A DNA stretch of 7,226 nucleotides from SZUA-426 sp041666155 (lineage in GTDB: Bacteria; Spirochaetota; Spirochaetia; Treponematales; Breznakiellaceae): the NCBI GenBank assembly GCA_041666155.1, contig JBAYHM010000236.1, forward strand, positions 1 to 7,226, written 5' to 3'. The number at the start of each line of letters is the position of its first letter. Position 1 is the stretch's first letter. Shown one piece after another: positions 1 through 6,167 of this stretch. A model generated the notes under the pieces. That model was not told the DNA's origin. It saw nothing but the letters and a program-made list of their open reading frames with translations, and searched no databases. Both the position numbers and the translations under genes were made by a program.

Positions 1-1
1 A

Positions 2-2284
2 AGGAAGGAATTTTCAATGGAATACCGCTTGCTAAAAGCAAACGGTGAGTATGGATGGGTATTTGATCATGGATGCCCAAAGTATCACGACAAAGAGTTT
101 ATCGGCTATATCGGTTCGTGTGTTGATGTTTCTCAAAATAAGAAGTACGAAAATATCCTCCGTGAAAGCGAAGAAAAATATAGATTGCTGCATGAATATG
201 CAGGCGTCGGAATTGGATACTACAACCCTGATGGTATAGTTCTCTCATATAACCAACTTGCCGCAAAGTACATGGGAGGTGTCCCGGAAGATTTCATTGG
301 AAAATCAATCTTTGATCTATTTCCAAAGTCTGACGCGGACTTATATTTTGAGAGAATCAAGAGAGCCGCGGCTTCAGAAGCTTCCGTTGTCTATGAAGAT
401 ATTGTACCCCTTCCAACAGGAAACATGTATTTTCTTAGTACCTTTACCAAGATTTTAGATATTAGTGGGAGCTTGCTGGGGATTCAGATCATTTCTCAGG
501 ATATATCTAAACAAAAAGATTTAGAAAATGAATTGCAAATAAAAGAAGCAAGATACAGGAAAGCTCAAGAAGTAGCCCATGTTGGAAGCTGGGAATATGA
601 TATTCACACAGACAAGTTTTGGGGTTCTGAAGAAGGAAAACGAATATATGGTTTTACCCTAACAACTGATAACTTCACTGCTAATGATGTCATGAATTGT
701 GTTATTGAAAAAGAAAAGGTTAACCAAGCTATGATTGACCTTATTGATAAAAATGTTCCATATAATATTGAATTTACAATAATCCCGCACAACTCAACTG
801 AAAGAAAGACGATCAGTTCTATAGCTGAATTGGTTAAGGATGAGCAGGGTAATCCAATAAAAGTTGAAGGAGTTATGCAAGACGTTACGTTAAGTAAGAA
901 AATAAGCGAAGCGTTAGAAAATAGTGAATATATGTACCGAACCTTAGCAAATACCGGTCAAGCTTTGATTTGGACATCTGGAAAAGATAAATTATGTGAC
1001 TATTTCAATAAAACATGGCTCAATTTTACCGGAAGAACTCTTGAACAGGAACTGGGTAATGGCTGGACAGAAGGTGTTCATCCAGACGATTTTCAGCATT
1101 GCCTCGAAATATATACCGAGGCATTCGATCGTCGTGAGATATTCAGTATGGAATATCGCATAAGGCGTCATGATGGTGAGTATCGTTGGCTTATTGATGA
1201 AGGCTGTCCCCGATATGACAATAACTCGCGATTTATTGGGTACATCGGTCATTGTCTGGATATTACTGAGCGTAAGAAAAGCGAGCAAGCTGTATGGGAG
1301 TATGGCGAACTATATCGATCTATTATGAATGCTTCACCTGACACAATAATTATAACGAATATGGAAAGTAGAATATTAATGACTTCACCAAAAGCGTTAG
1401 CGATGTTTGACTGCAAGGAAGAAGAACTGCTGAATCATTTGATAACCGATTTTATCACTCCTGAAGATCAGGATTTAGCATCCCTTAATGTTGATCAAAT
1501 GTTCAAAGGTCTAATTTCAAAATTGATTGAGTTTAGAGTATTTCGTGCAGACGGAACATATTTTATTTTAGAAGCGAATATGGAATTTATTTGTGATTCA
1601 AATAAGCAGCCAATACAGATTGTATTTATTCTTCGCAATATTTCCGAGCGAAAGCAAGCAGAAGAGCGAATAAAAACTCTTCTGGCGGAAAAAGAATTGA
1701 TCTTGAAAGAAGTTCATCATCGCATCAAAAACAATATGAGTACCATGATGAGTTTGTTAAGTTTGCAAGCAGGAAACGCCAAGAGTGACTTTGCGAGAAT
1801 CGCTCTTCAAGATGCCGAAAAACGAATGCAAAGCATGGGGATATTATACGATAAACTATATCGATCGGCCGATTTTAAAATGTTGTCAGTCAAAGAATAT
1901 ATATCTGCTTTAGTTGACGATATTTTATCAAATTTTCCAAATAAAAATATAGTTACGGTTAATAAATCGATTCAAGATTTTGTGCTGGATGCAAACCGCC
2001 TGCAACCGATAGGGATTATTATCAATGAACTGCTAACCAACATAATGAAGTACGCCTTCAGAGGAAGAGAGAACGGTTTGATTTCAGTATCCGCGACAAA
2101 CGTGTATGGTCATGTCGCTATTTCCATCCAAGATGATGGCAGCGGCATCCCTAGTTCTGTTTCCTTTGAGAACTCAAAAGGCTTCGGACTACAACTTGTT
2201 CAAGCTTTGACGCACCAGTTGGATGGAACAATTACAATTGAAAGAGGTAATGGAACGAAAATCATAGTGGAGTTTGAGAAATAA
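2..2284 (+). CDS. Multi-PAS sensor histidine kinase, HisKA_2 family (5' end missing)
   Basis: Cytosolic part of a two-component sensor kinase that would autophosphorylate on histidine and pass the phosphate to a response regulator not present here. Residues are numbered from the ATG at 17. In order: the C-terminal half of a PAS_3 domain (1-42), PAS domains at about 53-165, 178-290, 303-420 and 430-545, a HisKA_2 dimerisation domain (about 558-640) with EVHHRIKNN and likely phospho-acceptor H568, then a HATPase domain with N-box NELLTN (N675), G1 DDGSGIP (706-712) and G2 GFGL (722-725). All ATPase motifs are intact. No membrane segment or receiver domain is visible. The frame is open to the left edge and reads RKEFS before M17, matching the same stretch of the PAS domain at 303-420, so the true start lies outside the window. 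The gene is AT-rich compared with its neighbours. Signal unknown. Confidence 0.93.
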   Translation, partial: RKEFSMEYRLLKANGEYGWVFDHGCPKYHDKEFIGYIGSCVDVSQNKKYENILRESEEKYRLLHEYAGVGIGYYNPDGIVLSYNQLAAKYMGGVPEDFIGKSIFDLFPKSDADLYFERIKRAAASEASVVYEDIVPLPTGNMYFLSTFTKILDISGSLLGIQIISQDISKQKDLENELQIKEARYRKAQEVAHVGSWEYDIHTDKFWGSEEGKRIYGFTLTTDNFTANDVMNCVIEKEKVNQAMIDLIDKNVPYNIEFTIIPHNSTERKTISSIAELVKDEQGNPIKVEGVMQDVTLSKKISEALENSEYMYRTLANTGQALIWTSGKDKLCDYFNKTWLNFTGRTLEQELGNGWTEGVHPDDFQHCLEIYTEAFDRREIFSMEYRIRRHDGEYRWLIDEGCPRYDNNSRFIGYIGHCLDITERKKSEQAVWEYGELYRSIMNASPDTIIITNMESRILMTSPKALAMFDCKEEELLNHLITDFITPEDQDLASLNVDQMFKGLISKLIEFRVFRADGTYFILEANMEFICDSNKQPIQIVFILRNISERKQAEERIKTLLAEKELILKEVHHRIKNNMSTMMSLLSLQAGNAKSDFARIALQDAEKRMQSMGILYDKLYRSADFKMLSVKEYISALVDDILSNFPNKNIVTVNKSIQDFVLDANRLQPIGIIINELLTNIMKYAFRGRENGLISVSATNVYGHVAISIQDDGSGIPSSVSFENSKGFGLQLVQALTHQLDGTITIERGNGTKIIVEFEK

Positions 2285-2300
2285 ATGGGAACGGACGCGC

Positions 2301-3887
2301 TTAGTTTTCGCGGTACTCGAAGAAATCAAAGTCGGCGAATTTCCGGCGTCCCGACAAATCCTGGCAAGCTATGCCGGCGAACATGCCGGTGAAGGCTCCT
2401 TCAAATTCGCGGGCGCAGTACTCGTCCGAAAGGCGCGAGACGTCCAGGACCGGGCCCAGAGCTTTCCACTCTTCGCCGTCCGGTCCGTAATAGCACCGCA
2501 GCAGGTCGTGATCGATCTCCGCTTTCAGGAAACAGCGACCCATACCGTCAATTCTTACGTCCGCGCCGGGTTGCTCGGGTTTGCTTCGGTCCCAGGACAG
2601 TACGCCGACGCACTTGCCCAGCTTTTCGTCGCGGGAGACGCGGAGATAGAAGAAGTTTTCCGTATCGTACAGAAGGATTAGGCCCGCCATCTGCTGGAAA
2701 TCCTCCGGATCGAATTCCACGCAGGTGGAAACGGAAACGCGGAACTCCTGGACGCGTCGGGCGACGAGGCTCTGGCGATGTCGCGACACGGGCGATTCCC
2801 GTCCTACCAGCCTCAGGTAGCCCGGCCGAGCGGAAAGGCTCATATCGGCGGGGTCAATGGGGTAGCGTGGCGTTTGGTATTGCGGACCGAGCGCGGGGCT
2901 GTCGAAATCATCCTTAGGGTCGATCGCGGGCCAGGGACAGGGCGGTAATCCGGGCGCTTCCACAATGAGCCTAGGGGCGCTGCCCCCGCCGCAAAGCCGC
3001 AGCCATCCGTCGGCGGACCACTCGACTTTCTGCAGAGCCGTCTCCCGGCCGAGCGTGCAGCGTCCTTTCCGCGCGATGGGGCGCCCGCACAGATGCGCGA
3101 TGTACGCTTCCCCGGCGCTCGTTTCCACCAGGCTCGCGTGGCCCGCTTTCTGCAACTCCGCGGTCGGCGAATCGGCGGAAGTCAGCATCGGATTATGCGG
3201 ATCCACCTCGTAAGGGCCTCCGATTGAGGAAGCGCGGGCTACAGTCACCGCGTGATTCAAGGCCGTGCCGCCTTCGGCGCACATGAGGTAATACAATCCG
3301 TTATGTCGGTACAGGTGCGGCCCCTCGGTGAAGCCGAGCGCGGTGCCGGGAAAAATATTGCGGATGTTGCCCTTCAACGATTTCGATGTTCTATCGAACT
3401 CCTGCAGCACGATGCCCGCGAATCTATTCCGCCCCGGGCGATGATCATACAACATATTGAGGAGCCAGCTTTTTCCGTCTTCGTCATGGAAGAGCGAAGG
3501 GTCAAAGCCGGAGGAATTGAGGTAGGTGGGAGCCGACCACGGACCGGTCGCGGAAGGCGCGGTCGTCACGTAATTATGTACGTCCTTCATTCGCCCATGA
3601 GCTTTCGCGTCTGAGTAGATTAAATAAAAGAGACCGTCCGCGTAGGACAGGCAGGGAGCCCAAACGCCGCCTGAAGGGGGATTTCCCCTCATGTCCAATA
3701 ATTCGCTTCTATCGAGCGGACGGGCAAGAATCCGCCAGTTTACCAGGTCACGCGAATGGTGAATGACGACGCCGGGAAACCACTCAAAGGTGGAGACCGC
3801 TATATAATAATCATCTCCAACGCGGAGTATCGACGGATCGGGGTTGAAGCCCCTGAGTATCGGGTTGATGATCGTATCGTTCGGCAT
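2301..3887 (-). CDS. Glycoside hydrolase family 43 beta-xylosidase / alpha-L-arabinofuranosidase
   Basis: Inverting exo-glycosidase expected to release xylose (and possibly arabinose) from the non-reducing end of short xylo-oligosaccharides. Residues 1-300 form the five-bladed propeller. By comparison with characterised XynB-type enzymes, the general base is D17 in NPDPS, the pKa-modulating residue D129 in GFDPS, and the general acid E188 in FTEGP. H250 (AGHASLV), W76 (GVWAPCLSY) and R281 (LGRETALQ) match other conserved active-site positions. Residues about 325-525 are the C-terminal beta-sandwich (GH43_C2), with QQMAGLILLYD and the final ADFDFFEY. The length of 528 residues is normal for this two-domain subgroup (GH43_11/12-like). 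There is no signal peptide, so it acts in the cytoplasm on imported substrate. It is the second gene after the MFS transporter, 39 nt downstream, with its own Shine-Dalgarno. The exact xylosidase versus arabinofuranosidase balance cannot be read from sequence. Confidence 0.95.
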   Translation of the reverse strand: MPNDTIINPILRGFNPDPSILRVGDDYYIAVSTFEWFPGVVIHHSRDLVNWRILARPLDRSELLDMRGNPPSGGVWAPCLSYADGLFYLIYSDAKAHGRMKDVHNYVTTAPSATGPWSAPTYLNSSGFDPSLFHDEDGKSWLLNMLYDHRPGRNRFAGIVLQEFDRTSKSLKGNIRNIFPGTALGFTEGPHLYRHNGLYYLMCAEGGTALNHAVTVARASSIGGPYEVDPHNPMLTSADSPTAELQKAGHASLVETSAGEAYIAHLCGRPIARKGRCTLGRETALQKVEWSADGWLRLCGGGSAPRLIVEAPGLPPCPWPAIDPKDDFDSPALGPQYQTPRYPIDPADMSLSARPGYLRLVGRESPVSRHRQSLVARRVQEFRVSVSTCVEFDPEDFQQMAGLILLYDTENFFYLRVSRDEKLGKCVGVLSWDRSKPEQPGADVRIDGMGRCFLKAEIDHDLLRCYYGPDGEEWKALGPVLDVSRLSDEYCAREFEGAFTGMFAGIACQDLSGRRKFADFDFFEYREN

Positions 3888-3897
3888 GGTCGTTTCG

Positions 3898-3904
3898 CTC
3901 CTTT
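3898..3904 (-). promoter_or_regulatory. Ribosome binding site of the GH43 gene
   Basis: On the minus strand AAAGGAG lies 10 nt upstream of the ATG at 3887. It is the strongest Shine-Dalgarno in the window and supports that start, which begins just before the first conserved strand of the propeller (INPILRGFNPDPS). Confidence 0.75.
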
Positions 3905-3926
3905 GACAGATTCCATATTCCTGTTT

Positions 3927-5156
3927 TCATCCGCGCGTTCGCGGTCGCTTCCAGGTTCGCAGGCTCGCCGCCGCCGCGAGCGCGGTGAGGATTCCGAGTC
4001 CGAGGAGTATCTTTTCCATGGTGATCCCCGCGTCTAGGAGGAGACCGAAGGCGGCCGGGCCCGCGGCCGCGCCGAAGATCATGATGGAGGCGAACACGCT
4101 CCGCACGGTGCCGATGACGTTGCCTCCGTAGGTCTCGGCCAGCACCGCGCTTTGCAGGACGCTTGCGGCGCCCATCGTCACGCCCATCATAACCATGAAA
4201 AAGGCGAGGGACGCTGCGCTTCCCGAAAAGCGCATGACCACACATCCCGCGATGAACGGCGCGAAATGGAGCGGGTACAGGAATCGGGCGCCGAAGCGGT
4301 CGATAAAGTAGCCGAAGGTGAAGACCGCCGCCACGCGAGTGAGCGCGTACACGGCGAATATGAGCGCGTACCACTTCGGGTCCCAACCTTTACCGTTCAC
4401 CAACATCATCTGGTAAAAAAAGTAACCTGTCGCCGCGAAAGTATACACCCAGCCGGGGGCGATGAGAAACCAAAAAGTCCGGTCCTTGCGGGGGTCGAAC
4501 TTCGCCGGCTCGCTCTCTTTTCCGTGCGTGTCCCCGCGGTCGTCGTCGAAACGGTCTTCCGGGACGGTGCGTTCGAACGAACGCACCGGCAGCACCTTCA
4601 AGAGAATAAAAACTCCCGCGCAGGCTAGGAGGGCGATCGCCGACAGGGACAGTCTCCAACCGAGCAGCGGAAACGAAAAGGTCAGGATGACCGGCAGGAA
4701 CAACTCTCCCGCCGAATAGCCGAGCGACGCCAGGCTCAGCGATTTGCCGCGCGATTTCTGGAAGTGCCGCGCCATCACCGTCTGACCGATATGGCTCGTA
4801 AGTCCCTGCCCCGCGAAGCGCAGCCCGAAAAGCGCGATGAAGAGCATCACCGGGTGTACGGTAACCGCCAGGAAGAGGGCCGAGGCGCAGAGGATGAGTT
4901 CGGCTTTTATCGTGTATCGATCCAACGCCTCGGTATCGACCTTTTTACCGGCTTCCATCAGGAGCAGAGCCGAAACCAAGGTAGCGCCGGAATAGATCGC
5001 CCCGAACGCCGCGTTGGATAGGCGCAGTTCGGTGTACAGAAACGGAATAAACAAAGACACCATGAAAGTCTGTCCGAAACTGGACACGCAAGTCATGCTG
5101 GCGCCGAACACGATGGGGCGGGGGTATCGGCGGAAGAAACGTAGATAGTCGAACAA
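3927..5156 (-). CDS. MFS transporter, probable oligosaccharide or sugar importer by context
   Basis: Inner-membrane major facilitator of 409 residues with about 12 hydrophobic helices in two halves of six, joined by a charged cytoplasmic loop (about 195-225, RFDDDRGDTHGKESE). From the TTG start chosen here, visible family motifs are SSFGQTF in helix 1 (25-31), RFAGQG and HIGQTVMARHF (113-132), GYFIDRFGAR in the loop between helices of the second half (282-291), and AETYGG (340-345). These match a common uncharacterised bacterial MFS group. The frame can be extended to a TTG at 5267, but the extra 37 residues are not MFS-like, run through the divergent promoter region and have no Shine-Dalgarno. 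The TTG at 5156 has GGAG 8 nt upstream and gives a normal short N-terminus before helix 1. The next gene, 39 nt downstream, is the GH43 enzyme, so uptake of xylo- or arabino-oligosaccharides is a reasonable inference, not a demonstrated function. Confidence 0.87.
   Translation of the reverse strand: MFDYLRFFRRYPRPIVFGASMTCVSSFGQTFMVSLFIPFLYTELRLSNAAFGAIYSGATLVSALLLMEAGKKVDTEALDRYTIKAELILCASALFLAVTVHPVMLFIALFGLRFAGQGLTSHIGQTVMARHFQKSRGKSLSLASLGYSAGELFLPVILTFSFPLLGWRLSLSAIALLACAGVFILLKVLPVRSFERTVPEDRFDDDRGDTHGKESEPAKFDPRKDRTFWFLIAPGWVYTFAATGYFFYQMMLVNGKGWDPKWYALIFAVYALTRVAAVFTFGYFIDRFGARFLYPLHFAPFIAGCVVMRFSGSAASLAFFMVMMGVTMGAASVLQSAVLAETYGGNVIGTVRSVFASIMIFGAAAGPAAFGLLLDAGITMEKILLGLGILTALAAAASLRTWKRPRTRG
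4565..4588. repeat. 24-bp near-perfect palindrome within the MFS gene
   Basis: Two 11-bp arms, CGGTGCGTTCG and its exact reverse complement, flank a 2-bp AA centre. It lies in the part of the MFS gene coding for PVRSFERTV, just after helix 6 and leading into the central cytoplasmic loop. As RNA it would form a 9-bp stem with a 6-nt loop. No T-run follows on either strand, so it is not a standard terminator. Confidence 0.6.
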
Positions 5157-5164
5157 AGCGGAAA

Positions 5165-5170
5165 CTCCAA
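5165..5170 (-). promoter_or_regulatory. Ribosome binding site that decides the MFS start
   Basis: Minus-strand TTGGAG, with its GGAG core 8 nt before the TTG at 5156. It is the reason for preferring this start over the upstream TTG at 5267. TTG initiation is inferred. Confidence 0.5.
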
Positions 5171-5192
5171 GGCGTATTCGGACGTTGCGTAC

Positions 5193-5221
5193 AGTATACC
5201 GGAGAGGCGCCCCAATGAATA
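5193..5221 (-). promoter_or_regulatory. Candidate sigma70-type promoter of the MFS-GH43 operon
   Basis: A good -10 box TATACT lies at 5193-5198 on the minus strand. At 17 bp spacing the -35 is TATTCA (5216-5221), matching the consensus at only three positions. Transcription would start near 5186, giving a leader of about 30 nt that contains the GGAG site. This fits the 5156 start and would place the promoter inside the coding frame if 5267 were used. Confidence 0.4.
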
Positions 5222-5235
5222 TACGAATTGCGGAT

Positions 5236-5264
5236 TTGCATATGAAGAGCCGAGCGTATAGACT
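5236..5264 (+). promoter_or_regulatory. Candidate sigma70-type promoter of the solute-binding protein gene
   Basis: TTGCAT (5236-5241) and TAGACT (5259-5264) are separated by 17 bp. The predicted transcription start near 5271 leaves only about 9 nt before the GTG at 5280, too little for a normal Shine-Dalgarno. An overlapping TATAGA at 5257 is an alternative -10 box. It lies back-to-back with the minus-strand promoter, so a single regulator could control both directions. Confidence 0.38.
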
Positions 5265-5279
5265 CAAAAGCGGTGTGTT

Positions 5280-5354
5280 GTGAGAATATCCATCGTTGCC
5301 GGCATCTTACTTTTGATCGTCTCTATTCTCCTGCCGGAAGTTCCTCTCTATGCC
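5280..5354 (+). other. Signal peptide of the solute-binding protein
   Basis: The 25 residues begin MRISIVAGILLLIVSILLP and end PLYA before GSSPV. This is a Sec-type signal with a single positive residue, a long hydrophobic core and small or aromatic residues at -3 to -1. Cleavage after A25 is predicted by eye. Confidence 0.7.
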
Positions 5355-6071
5355 GGCTCTTCGCCGGTAACGGTTTATTACTATGATCGACTACCGTTTT
5401 TCGGCCGGGTCGGTACTTCCGATGAAGGTTTCCTGCTGAAAATAATACGGCTCGTTTTTGACGATGCCGGGATACCCTTTCATTTTGAAAAGGTTCCCCT
5501 GAATCGAATATTTGAACAGCTCAAAAAAGACGGCCCGTATTGTATGCCCGGCGCGTTTAAGACCCCGGACCGTCAAGCGCTTTACATCTATTCAAGGTTG
5601 CCGATATACCAAGACTCTTCGCCGGGCTATATCATACGGAAAAACGACGAGAAAAAGTTCGCCGGAATAAAAAAAATTGATGCGCTTTTGAAGAGCGGCA
5701 TGACGCTTGGTTTGGTCAAAAACTATTCGCACGGCAAATGGATCGATGAAAACATCGCGAAGTCTGACCCGAAGAAAACAATCGTAAGCATTGGAGACGA
5801 TCAGGCCCCATTCATCAGGATGCTGCTGCTTGGCCGGTTCGACTATATTTTCGCCGGAGGGGAGGAAGCATCGTACAATATACGGACGATTCCGGATTTC
5901 AGCGGCAAACTGATAGTAAAGAAGCTCGATGACGCGCCGGAGGGCAATATTCGCTGGCTTATATTCAGCAAAACTTTTCCGAAAGAACTTTTAGGTCGGA
6001 TAAACGATTCAATACTAAAAGTTAAAGCCTCAAACGCGTACCGCGCCATCCTCAGTTCCATACTGAAATAG
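5280..6071 (+). CDS. Secreted solute-binding protein, SBP_bac_3 fold, stand-alone
   Basis: Soluble periplasmic protein of 263 residues with the two-lobe fold of amino-acid ABC-transporter binding proteins. Residues 1-25 are a signal peptide: R2, a hydrophobic core (5-18), and a cleavage site after LYA25. There is no lipobox cysteine, so the mature protein should be free in the periplasm. The mature part begins VTVYYYDRLPFF, the usual first strand of this fold, followed by EGFLLKIIRLVF (lobe 1 helix), PLNRIFEQLK (73-82), CMPGAFKTPDR (88-98), LGLVKNYSHGKW (143-154, lobe 2) and GRFDYIFAG (185-193). The combination of C..G..KTP.R and PLNRI resembles the solitary family described as TIGR02285; this is from memory and tentative. 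No permease or ATPase gene is adjacent. The start is GTG, the first start codon after an in-frame TAG at 5259-5261. It is divergent from the MFS-GH43 operon. Ligand unknown. Confidence 0.85.
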   Translation: MRISIVAGILLLIVSILLPEVPLYAGSSPVTVYYYDRLPFFGRVGTSDEGFLLKIIRLVFDDAGIPFHFEKVPLNRIFEQLKKDGPYCMPGAFKTPDRQALYIYSRLPIYQDSSPGYIIRKNDEKKFAGIKKIDALLKSGMTLGLVKNYSHGKWIDENIAKSDPKKTIVSIGDDQAPFIRMLLLGRFDYIFAGGEEASYNIRTIPDFSGKLIVKKLDDAPEGNIRWLIFSKTFPKELLGRINDSILKVKASNAYRAILSSILK

Positions 6072-6155
6072 CGGTCCGCACAGTGCCCGCTCGGATCTTT
6101 TCAAAATTTCATCGATCCGCAACGTGTTGGGAATGCTTTTTCGGCGTTTCGCTAG

Positions 6156-6161
6156 TACACT
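6156..6161 (+). promoter_or_regulatory. Candidate -10 box for a leaderless UMF1 transcript
   Basis: TACACT ends 6 nt before the ATG at 6168, the spacing seen in leaderless genes where transcription starts at the A of the start codon. No Shine-Dalgarno is visible in the preceding bases (TAGTACACTGCTTCC), and no clear -35 element is found at 16-18 bp. The rest of the 96-nt gap after the solute-binding gene holds only a weak 6-bp inverted repeat. Confidence 0.35.
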
Positions 6162-6167
6162 GCTTCC

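Noticed and set aside
1..16. Purine-rich AAGGAAGGA as a ribosome binding site for the kinase
   Set aside because: The codons it overlaps encode residues that continue a PAS domain, so it is most likely coding sequence resembling a Shine-Dalgarno by chance.
2274..2681. 135-residue open frame on the + strand across the kinase end and the GH43 3' end
   Set aside because: It runs antisense to the GH43 beta-sandwich domain, which is strongly recognisable, and its own translation has no family features; long antisense frames are expected in GC-rich genes.
4051..4070. GC-rich 7-bp inverted repeat in the MFS gene
   Set aside because: It is built from alanine and glycine codons in a GC-rich helix, so symmetry here is expected from composition.
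3811..4386. 191-residue minus-strand frame overlapping the MFS 3' end and GH43 5' end
   Set aside because: It is a shifted reading of the MFS gene, very rich in arginine, glycine and histidine, which is typical of an out-of-frame translation of GC-rich DNA.
4152..4628. 158-residue + strand frame within the MFS gene
   Set aside because: It is antisense to conserved MFS helices, has a highly charged low-complexity composition, and has no ribosome site or homology that I recognise.
6092..6119. Inverted repeat CGGATC / GATCCG as a terminator after the solute-binding gene
   Set aside because: Only 6 bp of stem with a 16-nt loop and no following T-run; too weak to call.
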